From: Frankia casuarinae
GTDB lineage: Bacteria > Actinomycetota > Actinomycetes > Frankiales > Frankiaceae
Assembly (NCBI RefSeq): GCF_000013345.1
Contig: NC_007777.1
Span: 2,976,001 to 3,040,000 of the forward strand
Direction: 5' to 3'
Length of the DNA stretch: 64,000 bases
In this document: in pieces, positions 56,112 through 64,000 of the stretch
How the letters are laid out: each line of letters begins with the position of its first letter
How positions within the stretch are numbered: the stretch's first letter is position 1
Notes under the pieces: model-generated
The model's input: only the letters and a program-made list of their open reading frames with translations
Told to the model about the DNA's origin: nothing
The model's database searches: none
Program-made: the position numbers and the translations under genes

Positions 56112-56244
56112 AGTTTGTCCGATTTGCCGATCCAGGACTTTGCCAACCAGGAACGCCAACAGGCCATACCGCCACTCTGCGTGATCAAGTGGGGCGGAAC
56201 GTACCATCCCACTCGTTCTTTCCGAGATCGGCTGGTCGGCGAGT
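56112..56244 (-). other. Att-like remnants G and H
   Basis: G (56112-56163) has arm TTTGTCCGATTTGCCGATCC and reads LLAFLVGKVLDRQIGQT, a short HhH-GPD-like piece. H (about 56205-56234) has the other arm type, CCACTCGTTCTTTCCGAGATCGG cut short here at the core, with no HhH fragment. Both arm types therefore meet at the edge of the CHAT region. Confidence 0.5.
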
Positions 56245-56286
56245 ATTCCGGTGGACGGTGAGGTCACCCAGGTCGGTGCGGGAGGT

Positions 56287-58350
56287 TCAGGTGGTCGGGA
56301 GCTGCTCGCGGCGGGCGGCCAGCGCATCGATCTCGTCCTGGCGGGCGAACGGCCCGGGCAAGGAGGAGATCCACCGGCGGGCGGAGGAGAGCAGGCGGTC
56401 GACCGCGGCGAGATCGGCGGCCGTCCCGACGCCGTCGGGACTCACCTGCAGCTCAACAGCGAGCAGGAGTGCCGGCACGGCCTGCAGTGCGAGTCGGCAT
56501 GCCGACTCGGTGGCCTCGTCTAGCATCGCGGCCGTACCGGGATCCGCGAGAGCGCGGTTAATCCAGAGGTGGCCGAGGGCCGCCCAGTTGCGGGCCTGTG
56601 CCGAGTGGCCGGCAGCCCGCGCCAGCCGCGCGAGGCCCGTCGTCGCTGCGGTAGCCATCTGGAGCGAGACGCGTAGCGGTTCGAAGACGGCCGTGCGGGC
56701 GACGTATCTTGCTCGGGCGGGCAGCACCACGTCCCGAAACAAGTCCACCGCCTGGGTGAGATCGCCGGACGAGTACGGGTGGCTGGCGAGGTAGGTCGCG
56801 TAGTTGTGCAAGTGGTGAGCCAGCAGGTCGGGGAGCGGACCGGTGGTCAGTACCGCCGGGTCGATTTCCACCATGCGTAGCCAGACCAGCCACCCGCGGC
56901 GCACATGGTCGTCAAGTATCCCGGCCGGTGGGGTACCGTCCGCAGGCGGCCCGCAGCTGGCCTCGGCCAGCCGGCGCAGGGTGTCCAGCTGCCGGTTGGC
57001 GGCCGAGAGAATCTCCGCGGCGGCGCCGCGGTCCAGGCTGCCCCGCTCGAACAGGTCGATGCAGTACTGGCTGGACGCCATCAGCGCCTCGACCAGCACC
57101 CGCTTGTCCCGCTCCGCGTCGTACCGGACGAGGTCGAGCCGGAGCACGTCGGCCCGGCAGCCGGCGACGGCCCGGACCGGATCGTCCGCCGGCAGGATAC
57201 CGGCCAGCCAGCCGTGTGCCTGGCCCAGCCAGGTGAAGGCGTCGAGGCGTAGGCGCTCCCGGGCCTGTGCGTCGGTGAGTACCTGGCGCACGGCGCCGAA
57301 CAGCGCGATGGCCGCGGTGCGCCGGGTGGCCAAGGGCCGCTGGGCGAGAGCCGCCGCATCGGGAAGGGCGGGCAGTCGCGCGTCGACCGGCCCGCCGTCG
57401 ACTGGCGGCAGCGCCCGCAGCGCCTGGGCGACGAACTGGTCAATGATCGAGTCCGGGGTGAGTAGCGCCTCCAGCGCCAGCTGCCCGGGGCCCCGGGCGG
57501 AGATCCACAGGTGACTCGTGTCGCGCAGGGTTCCCACGTCGAGCAGGCGATGCAGGAGCTGCCCAGCGACCAGCTCGTGCGCGGCTTGCTGGCCGACGGG
57601 CCCCTCCGCCGCCGGCAGTGCCAGCCCCGGCAGGGTGGTGTCGACGAGGTCGAGGTCGCGTGGCAGGACCGGCGAGGCCGTCGTCCGCGGTGCGCTGATC
57701 TCACATCTGGTTAGCGATTCAGCTGCTGCGGAGGGGGCCAGCGGCACCTCCCAGGCGGTGGTCAACGGACGTTGCACCGCACGCGCGCGGATGCCCGCGG
57801 CGACCAGCGCCGGCTGGGAACGAAAAACCTCGACGACCACCGCGGCCCAGGCTGCAAGCCGCAGGTCGGGTATCAGCCTGCTGCCGTCCTGGTAGGCCAG
57901 CACGGGCAGGACCTCGGTGAGCGCCGCCCGGAGCGGATCGAGCAGGCGGTTGACCGCCACTAGGACGACCGCAGCCTTCGTATCGGGGCCGAATCGGTTG
58001 AGCGTGGCGTTGGCGATCTCATTCGGCAAGGTCGCCCCACTCGCGGTAGCGGCCATCCGATCGAGGATCACCCATCCACGGGTGCCGAGCTCGGCGGCGC
58101 CCGCGAGCTGCGCGGCCTGCGCACGGGTCGGCAGGGGGGCGCCGCGGGCGATCTCCGACAGCGTGACCCGGGTGAAGTCGGTGACCCAGGTGATCCGCCC
58201 GAGTGGGTTGGGCTCCAGAGTGTCCGGCCAGGGCACTCCGAACAGCGGCGCCACCTTCCGGGCCAGCCGGGCGGCTACCAGTTCAGCCCGCGTCTCCGGC
58301 ACCGGCGGCACCACCGCCGGCAACAGGGTCACGACCGTCTCCTCCTTCAT
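56287..58350 (-). CDS. Large uncharacterised protein beside the CHAT gene
   Basis: 687 aa from ATG 58350 (GGAG about 10 nt upstream); a GTG 20 codons further up is possible. Almost all helical, Ala/Leu-rich. No catalytic motif is evident. Residues 40-120 (VAPLFGVPWPDTLEPNPLG, ITWVTDFTRVTLSEIARG) look like a folded unit; the rest suggests TPR-like helical repeats. It diverges from the gene at 58479 across an AT-rich promoter region. Possibly a partner or sensor of the CHAT system, judged from position only. Confidence 0.6.
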   Translation of the reverse strand: MKEETVVTLLPAVVPPVPETRAELVAARLARKVAPLFGVPWPDTLEPNPLGRITWVTDFTRVTLSEIARGAPLPTRAQAAQLAGAAELGTRGWVILDRMAATASGATLPNEIANATLNRFGPDTKAAVVLVAVNRLLDPLRAALTEVLPVLAYQDGSRLIPDLRLAAWAAVVVEVFRSQPALVAAGIRARAVQRPLTTAWEVPLAPSAAAESLTRCEISAPRTTASPVLPRDLDLVDTTLPGLALPAAEGPVGQQAAHELVAGQLLHRLLDVGTLRDTSHLWISARGPGQLALEALLTPDSIIDQFVAQALRALPPVDGGPVDARLPALPDAAALAQRPLATRRTAAIALFGAVRQVLTDAQARERLRLDAFTWLGQAHGWLAGILPADDPVRAVAGCRADVLRLDLVRYDAERDKRVLVEALMASSQYCIDLFERGSLDRGAAAEILSAANRQLDTLRRLAEASCGPPADGTPPAGILDDHVRRGWLVWLRMVEIDPAVLTTGPLPDLLAHHLHNYATYLASHPYSSGDLTQAVDLFRDVVLPARARYVARTAVFEPLRVSLQMATAATTGLARLARAAGHSAQARNWAALGHLWINRALADPGTAAMLDEATESACRLALQAVPALLLAVELQVSPDGVGTAADLAAVDRLLSSARRWISSLPGPFARQDEIDALAARREQLPTT

Positions 58351-58410
58351 CCCCGCTCCAACGCCCGCCCCCGCAGCATCCCGATCGTAGTCGCCGAACC
58401 CTGCCTCCAC

Positions 58411-58478
58411 TTGGCAGATTTTTTTCGCGAGTCACTAAAATCATAGACAGTTTTACCATTTTCCGCTAGAAAGCCGGC
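58411..58478. promoter_or_regulatory. AT-rich divergent promoter region of the CHAT locus
   Basis: A short AT-rich patch (TTTTTTTCGCGAGTCACTAAAA cut short to its core TTTTTTT and ACTAAAATCATAGAC) in otherwise GC-rich DNA, between divergent genes. No exact -10/-35 assigned. Confidence 0.4.
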
Positions 58479-59453
58479 ATGCTCACGGACTTTGCTGGTG
58501 GCGGCTCGACGACACTGGACGATCGAATGTCACCCCAAGCCGTCATTCAGACACCTGTAGTCACAATCTCCATGGAGATCGTCTGCACGCTTCTCGGCGA
58601 GACCGCCGGGTTCCGGCGCAAGCTGCACCGGATGACCCGGTCTGGGGTGTGCGACGTGGCGCCGGTCCAGGTCGGCGAGCAGGCCCTCGTCCGTGGCAGC
58701 TGCGTGTGTCAGGACCTGGTCGTCGACGTGCTTGTCGACATCAGCCGCTATCTGGCGCAACGACCCGCGCAACGGCCCGCCGCCGCCGCCCGCGCCCACT
58801 GGCGCACCAGGGCGAAGTTCGAGTGGATCCGGCGCCACCGCCTGGCTCAGGGTGCTCAGGCCCGTGTCGACCGGATCCGAGTCGGCGAGCTGGCCCGGGC
58901 GTTACCGGACGAGTACCACCGCGCCGTGCTGGAGTATCTGGTCGAGGAGGCGGGCCGGCCGGCGCCGCTGGAAGGCCAGTCGGCGCTTGAGTACCGGCTG
59001 GCCGAGCAGGCGGCCGCGGAGTTCGGGGGCTCGCCTGAGGAGCACCGCGACCGCGTCGCGGCGGCGTTGGGTGGCATCGAGCGGCACTGTCGCAGCGGGC
59101 GGCGCGTGCGCGACGGCGACGGCGAGCTGGTGACCTGGTGGGAGCGCTACATCGACCGCCCACTCGGCCGCCGGCCCCGGCAGGGCGACGTGCCGCTGGG
59201 GACGGCCGCAGCCGACAGCGCCCTCGCCCGACCGGCCGAGTCCGGCGCCGAGGATCTCGACGAGATCGTCCTGGCCGCGCTGCGCGACCGCCCGGCCGGA
59301 GCCGACCCGGCCGCCTGGCTGATCGACCGCGTGCTCCGGCTGGCGGCTGACGGTATGATCCCCGCGAGCGCGGTGGAGGCGTTCGGGACCGACCCGCAGC
59401 GCCTGGCCGCCGCGCTCGCGGCGCTGGCGGACCTCGACCGCGCCGAGCAGCGG
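58479..59453 (+). CDS. Uncharacterised protein, possibly sigma-like; 3' end uncertain
   Basis: About 325 residues have protein character: VVTISMEIVCTLLGETAGFR, then a charged middle (WRTRAKFEWIRRHRLAQ) and helical C-terminus (LDEIVLAALRDRPAGAD). No stop occurs in this frame before 60659, so it would run antisense through the whole next gene. A TAG in another frame at 59455-59457 overlaps the convergent stop as CTAG, which suggests that a frameshift removed the original stop. The start may be ATG 58479 or 58572. Confidence 0.5.
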
Positions 59454-60488
59454 CTAGGCGCGGTCGAGGGTGCCGTCCGCGCCGAAGAACCGGCGCAGCT
59501 CGCTCTCCCCGGGCCGCCCGCCCGACGCCAGCGCGGCGGTCAGCAGCAGCCGGTTCCCGCCGGTGAAGAACGGCTCGGCGAGCGTCCCGTCACCGCCGAA
59601 CTCAGCAGACTGCCAGCCGTGCGCGCGCATCACCGTCAGCCCCAGCCGCGCCATCCGCAGCGCGTGCTGCGCGACGGTGACCCCGTCCGGCGGCGGGGTC
59701 CGCGCGGCGAACAGCACGTGATGCGTCGTGACGGCCAGGACCGGATCATCCAGCACCGCCCGGCCGTGAAGGTGGTGGCGCAGCAGCCGGGCCAGCATCA
59801 TGCCGGCCCGCATCATCGTGGCGTAGTCGTCGTGGGCGTCGTAGAGCTGCACCCCGTGCTCCCAGGCGGCCACGTCCGCCTCAATGCCGGCCCGGTCCAG
59901 CGGCCACTCGGCGCGGACTACACTGACCTGCGACCAGTCCGGCGAGCCGGCGGGAGTACCGCCCGGTCCCGCACCCGGGAACGGTCCGTCGTGCCCACTG
60001 CCGGGCAGCCAGTCGACCTCGGTCCCGCCCCGCTCAGCCCATCGCTCCGTGTAGAAGCCGATGAGCCGCCCGAACGGCACCCGCGAGGCCCGCAGGAAGT
60101 CGATGCTGGCATCGAGAAGCTCCACGTAGGTGGGAATGGCCCGGCGGGTGGCCCCGTCGGCGAAGTTCCGCAGGAGGGACTCGGCGCCGACCAGCGCCCA
60201 GCCCCCCGCAGGGCCCACCTCGCGCGCGAGCGCCGCGGCGAAACCGGCCGCGTCCGCGGTTGCCGACGCCAGGAACGGCCGTTGCAGGTCGCCCCAGACA
60301 TCGGGCTCGTCGCTGGCGGCCGGCGCGAACTCGTACCGCCCGAGCCGAGCCATCAGGCCGGCGACGTCGGCGGGCAGGGCGCCGGCAACGGGCTGCGCCG
60401 GCCCGCCGGTGCCCGCGGCCGGTCGGCCGGTGCCAGGAGGTGCCGCGCCGCCGCCGTCGTCCCGCCTACGCCTGTTCCACCTGGCCAT
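59454..60488 (-). CDS. Uncharacterised protein of the CHAT locus
   Basis: 344 aa from ATG 60488. It has a Gly/Pro-rich N-terminal 45 residues and then a conserved-looking helical domain (LMARLGRYEFAPAASDEPDV, WALVGAESLLRNFADGATR, AHDDYATMMRAGMMLARLLR). No known family recognised. A longer in-frame upstream extension is Arg/Pro-rich and unlikely. It is divergent from the CHAT gene. Confidence 0.65.
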   Translation of the reverse strand: MARWNRRRRDDGGGAAPPGTGRPAAGTGGPAQPVAGALPADVAGLMARLGRYEFAPAASDEPDVWGDLQRPFLASATADAAGFAAALAREVGPAGGWALVGAESLLRNFADGATRRAIPTYVELLDASIDFLRASRVPFGRLIGFYTERWAERGGTEVDWLPGSGHDGPFPGAGPGGTPAGSPDWSQVSVVRAEWPLDRAGIEADVAAWEHGVQLYDAHDDYATMMRAGMMLARLLRHHLHGRAVLDDPVLAVTTHHVLFAARTPPPDGVTVAQHALRMARLGLTVMRAHGWQSAEFGGDGTLAEPFFTGGNRLLLTAALASGGRPGESELRRFFGADGTLDRA

Positions 60489-60646
60489 GATCGTCTCCCG
60501 ACTGTGCGGCGATGGGCTTCGTCGGGGTGGCCTGACGGACCGGCACACGGCACACGGCACATATACGCTGCGCCCGCAGCGACGGGTGGCCGCAGGGCGG
60601 CTCGTCGCCAGCACTGGACAGCTTGGTCGGCATCGGGGGATTCGCT

Positions 60647-63600
60647 GTGGACGGCCTGAATCTGGAGATCGACGCGCTGGTCGGCCCGGCGCTGGATCTA
60701 CTGGCCACCGCGGAGCGCGACGGGGACCCGGTTGCCGCCCGGGCCGCCGTCGGCCTGCTGGCTCAGGCATATGACCTCGCGCCCGGCCACTCCGGCGCGC
60801 CGGGCCTGGCGATGCTCATCGCCGAGTGGGAGGGCGAGCTCGCCCAGGCGGATCTGGGCAGCTGGGACAGTGTGGTGCTGTGGTGGCGCCGGGGCTGGCC
60901 GGCGCCCCGGCCCGGCGGCCGCCCGTCCCTGAGCATTGCCGAACTCGATGCCATGGAAGGCGCGCTGCACGGCGAGCGCTACGTCAACGGTCGCGATCCC
61001 GCCGAGCGGGACGCCGCCATGCGCCTGCTCGCCCCGCTGGCCGACGCGGGCAAGCTCGGTCCGCAGGACCTACTCGGCTACGCAGCGCTCCTGATCGTCT
61101 GGTACGAGCAGGACGCGGTGCCGGCCGCCCGCGACACCGCGCTCGACCTGCTGGCGCCCATGGTCACCGCGGGCACCGCCGACCCGGGCATCGTGGCCGA
61201 CTACGCAGAGCTCGTCTTCGACCGCGCCGAACAGAGCGGTACCACCCGGGATTGGGCCCAGGCCGTCCACTGGCTGCGCGAATCCCTCCGCATCGGCGGC
61301 GCCCAAAACGTCGCCGACACCTGGGACAGCCTCGGCCACGCCTACTGGGCGTGGAGCCGGCTCGATGACGACGACGCCCTGTTCGACGAGGCGGTCGACT
61401 GTTTCACCGCGGCGGTACGGCACGGTCAGCCCGCCGAGCTCCTCGCGCCGGCAGCGCTGGTGTTCGTCGCGGACCGGCTGCGCGAGCAGCGGCGCAGCGC
61501 GGGCGGCGTGGACGACGCGCTGCTGGCGGACATCCGCGCCGTGCTGGCACTCGCGGACCAGATCGTCGACCGGCCGGAACTGGATACCGAGATCCGCGCG
61601 ACGGTGGCCATGGAGATTCTCACGCTGCAGTACCTCATCGTCGACGGGAACGAGATCACCCGCCGGCTGGTGCAGGAGGGCCTGGAGGCGTTCCCGCTGG
61701 CCGGGGACAGGTTTGACCGCCTGCTCGGCTACGCCGACGCGCACCCCGACCCGCCGCAGGGCTGGTCGAGCAGCCGGGCCGCGATGCGGGCGATGACCAG
61801 TCTGCTGCGCGCCATGTTCGGCACCGGGCCCCGGCCCGGCGCGGACTTCGGCCTGCAGCATGCCGCCGAGGCCATGCGCACGGCCGAGCACTCGGACGAC
61901 GCCGCCGCGTTGTTCTCCCTCATCTCCGCTGTCGCCGGTGGCTTCTCCGGCGACCTGGGCCGGGTGAAGGCCGCCGAGCAGCTGGTCGGGACCTCCGCGG
62001 ACCCGAGCGCCACGGCGATCTCCCTGTTCGCCCGACTGGGTCAGATGCTGCTGGTCGGCATGCCGGCCGACGGCGCCCGCACCGCCGTCGAGCTGCTGTC
62101 CGTCTTGGCCCGGTCGCTGGCACAGGTTCTGGGCGGTGGCCTTCGGGGCAGGCTGCAGCCACCTGCCGCCGACACGGGCAAGCCCGGTCACCTCATCGAG
62201 GTCAGCCAGTACCTCGACGTCAGCCGGCGCCTCGACGTCGGTCAGCTCCGGGAGATCGCCGACGTCTTCGCCGCGTTCCCGGGCTGCGACGCCCTTGTCG
62301 CGCAGGCAGCGGCCGCGGAAGTGATCGCCGGCATCATCGCGGCGACTTCAGCCGGCGCGCCCGCGGATCGCCTCGCCGAGTTGCGCGCCCGCCTCGCGGA
62401 CGCCGACCAGGCCTGGGCCGACAGCAGTGCGCAGCTACCGCCACCCCCGCGGGCCATGGGCACGCAGCTGTTCGCCCACGGCTGGCAGCTGTTCGCGGGA
62501 GTCACCGGGGACCGGTCCGCCGCCCGGCTCGCCGTGGCACGCTCCCAGGCGGTCCTGGACTGGTTCGACGGTCCTGACCACCCGATGTGGCCGATGGTCG
62601 TCATGACCGCCGCCCGCGCCCGGCGACTGCGCGGCGAGCCCGGCGACCTGCCCGGAGGTCGCCGCCTGGCGCTGCGAGCCCTGCGCGGGCACGCCTGGCT
62701 CGTGCTGCTGCAGTCGGGCACCCGAGACGCGCTGGAGGTCGCCCGCGGGGCGGCGGCGGATGCCCGGGTGGTGCTGGAGTGGTGTGTCGAGGACCTGCGG
62801 GGCGGCGACGAGCAGGCCCGCGACGACCTGGTGACCGCCGTGGAGGCCGGCCGCGGCCTCGTCCTGCACGCGGCGGTGACCACCCGGTCGGCCGCGGAGC
62901 AGCTGCGTGAGCTTGGGCATGCCGACCTCGCGCAGGCCTGGGCAGCCGCAGGCCTCGAACCGGCCGAGGCCGACCCGGCTGCGCAAGGCCCCGGCTGGTT
63001 CGCCGACGGGGCCGAACGGTCCGCGCTGCGCCGGGCTGTGCTGGCGGCGCTGAGCGAGTCCGCCGCCGGACCCGACAGCCTGCTGCTTCCACCCAGCATC
63101 GGCGAGATCCGCGCAGCGGTGGGCACGCACGGCTCCGACGCACTCGTCTATCTGGTCCCCGGCGTCGACCGGCCCGGGCATATCATCATCATCCCGGCTG
63201 ACGGGACCAGACCGGTGGAACATGTCGAGCACCCGGGGCTCGTCAGCGCCGACGACTCCCCCATGGGCCGGTACCTGGCGGCGTACGCGGGTTGGCGCCA
63301 GGCTGCAGGCGGTGAGGGTGCCAGGCAGGGTGTGGCCGAGCCAGCGGCCGCGTTCGCGGCGTCGCGCGCCGCGCTGGCGGCGTGGCGCGCTGCGCTGGCG
63401 GAGCTCACCGAGTGGGCGGGTCGCATCGCCGAGGTGCTGCTGGACCGGGTCTCGGCTGTCGCGGCCGACACCACCTGGCCGACCTTCGTAATCACCTCGG
63501 TGGGGGTGCTCGGCCTAGTGCCCTGGCACGCCGCCGTGCTGGACGTCGAGGCGCCCGGTCATCAAACCGGCGGCGGCACCCGGCTCGCCCAGCGGGCGAC

Positions 63601-64000
63601 GGTGTCCTACATCCCCTCGGCCCGGCTGTTGTGCCGGACGGTCGCGATGCCCGCCGCTGCCGACGGCGACGTGCTGATCGTCGGCAATCCGGTGGGCGCG
63701 GCGTCCCACCCTGCCGGTGACGCCGCCTGGCATCTACCATCGGCCTTCTACCCCCGCGCCATGCTGCTGGGCGGGGGGCCGTCCCGGTCGGGCCGCGAAC
63801 CGGCCACGGTGGCGGGCGCGGGGGCGTCCGGGGACGGGACGCCGGCCGAGGTGCTCGCCTGGCTGCGCCGGCCAGGCGCCCGCCGCCTAGTGCTCCACCT
63901 GGCGTGCCACGGCTTCGCCGTCCCCGCGGACCCGGCGGCGTCGCATCTGGAGCTCGCCGACGGACGGCCGCTGACCGCCCGCGAGCTGCTGGCCGAGCAG
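60647..64000 (+). CDS. CHAT-domain (caspase-like) protein, 3' end beyond window
   Basis: 1118 codons from GTG 60647 (GGGGGA upstream), open to the window end. Residues 1-900 are helical, TPR-like, without an enzymatic motif. The CHAT protease domain starts at about 950 (DALVYLVPGVDRPG). It includes VLIVGNPVG and the catalytic His1088 in LVLHLACHGFAVP. The catalytic Cys, expected 40-60 residues later, lies outside. CHAT proteases act in conflict and cell-death systems, activated through the repeat region. The flanking unknown genes may encode regulators or targets. Confidence 0.85.
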   Translation, partial: MDGLNLEIDALVGPALDLLATAERDGDPVAARAAVGLLAQAYDLAPGHSGAPGLAMLIAEWEGELAQADLGSWDSVVLWWRRGWPAPRPGGRPSLSIAELDAMEGALHGERYVNGRDPAERDAAMRLLAPLADAGKLGPQDLLGYAALLIVWYEQDAVPAARDTALDLLAPMVTAGTADPGIVADYAELVFDRAEQSGTTRDWAQAVHWLRESLRIGGAQNVADTWDSLGHAYWAWSRLDDDDALFDEAVDCFTAAVRHGQPAELLAPAALVFVADRLREQRRSAGGVDDALLADIRAVLALADQIVDRPELDTEIRATVAMEILTLQYLIVDGNEITRRLVQEGLEAFPLAGDRFDRLLGYADAHPDPPQGWSSSRAAMRAMTSLLRAMFGTGPRPGADFGLQHAAEAMRTAEHSDDAAALFSLISAVAGGFSGDLGRVKAAEQLVGTSADPSATAISLFARLGQMLLVGMPADGARTAVELLSVLARSLAQVLGGGLRGRLQPPAADTGKPGHLIEVSQYLDVSRRLDVGQLREIADVFAAFPGCDALVAQAAAAEVIAGIIAATSAGAPADRLAELRARLADADQAWADSSAQLPPPPRAMGTQLFAHGWQLFAGVTGDRSAARLAVARSQAVLDWFDGPDHPMWPMVVMTAARARRLRGEPGDLPGGRRLALRALRGHAWLVLLQSGTRDALEVARGAAADARVVLEWCVEDLRGGDEQARDDLVTAVEAGRGLVLHAAVTTRSAAEQLRELGHADLAQAWAAAGLEPAEADPAAQGPGWFADGAERSALRRAVLAALSESAAGPDSLLLPPSIGEIRAAVGTHGSDALVYLVPGVDRPGHIIIIPADGTRPVEHVEHPGLVSADDSPMGRYLAAYAGWRQAAGGEGARQGVAEPAAAFAASRAALAAWRAALAELTEWAGRIAEVLLDRVSAVAADTTWPTFVITSVGVLGLVPWHAAVLDVEAPGHQTGGGTRLAQRATVSYIPSARLLCRTVAMPAAADGDVLIVGNPVGAASHPAGDAAWHLPSAFYPRAMLLGGGPSRSGREPATVAGAGASGDGTPAEVLAWLRRPGARRLVLHLACHGFAVPADPAASHLELADGRPLTARELLAEQ

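Noticed and set aside
56287-58410. STAND or kinase function for the large protein
   Set aside because: No Walker A, Walker B or kinase motif can be found.

Overview
This is high-GC actinobacterial DNA, most likely Frankia or a close relative. I infer that from the GC-rich codon use, the actinobacterial family signatures (ECF41 sigma factor, Zn-ribbon XRE-TPR regulator, MimR-like regulator, HhH-GPD family protein, CHAT protein) and the very high load of insertion sequences. No taxonomic marker gene is present.

Layout. (1) 1-8442: the end of a propane/methane-type soluble di-iron monooxygenase operon (hydroxylase large subunit and reductase, minus strand). Its divergent MimR-like activator gene is split by an IS66 element. 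A diguanylate cyclase carrying the same kind of sensor domain follows. (2) 8443-11094: decayed DNA (TetR, class IV adenylate cyclase and ISAs1 remnants, a tRNA-3'-like end, a 16-bp tandem repeat). (3) 11095-14505: an intact HhH-GPD DNA-glycosylase-like gene, an NYN remnant, a MarR pseudogene and an epimerase/ECF41 sigma operon with a recognisable ECF41 promoter. (4) 14593-38423: an accessory island flanked by two copies of a short sequence that mimics the 5' end of the HhH-GPD gene. It carries a large serine recombinase (IS-broken), regulators, an anti-sigma-like ATPase, a hydrolase, and an uncharacterised cluster of Adk-like kinase, radical SAM/SPASM protein, cupin, PfkB kinase and NUDIX hydrolase. 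It ends in an AT-richer stretch with a two-gene candidate HEPN module. (5) 38332-56244: a chain of short cassettes separated by further HhH-GPD 5'-end fragments. They hold recombinase 2 (truncated), IS and group II intron debris, YefM/YoeB, GlxA- and PfpI-like genes, DUF2867, an NAD(P)H-quinone oxidoreductase, an XRE/MDR chimera, two PIN-domain toxin-antitoxin pairs, a PhyH oxygenase, recombinase 3 (truncated) and a truncated Panacea antitoxin. (6) 56287-64000: a CHAT (caspase-like) protein running off the window, with large uncharacterised neighbours.

Main conclusion. The 5' coding end of the HhH-GPD gene occurs about eight times, intact or as fragments. Three copies sit directly behind a serine recombinase gene in the fixed order recombinase stop, hairpin, ATG of the HhH mimic, core. 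This looks like a serine-integrase insertion hotspot in which the element carries a replacement 5' end of its target gene. All three visible recombinases are broken, so the array looks frozen.

Five split genes can be rejoined in frame by removing one IS and one target duplication: the MimR-like regulator, recombinase 1, an XRE-membrane protein, the XRE-TPR regulator and the PfkB kinase. This points to recent transposition. Coordinates of reconstructed genes span the inserted element.
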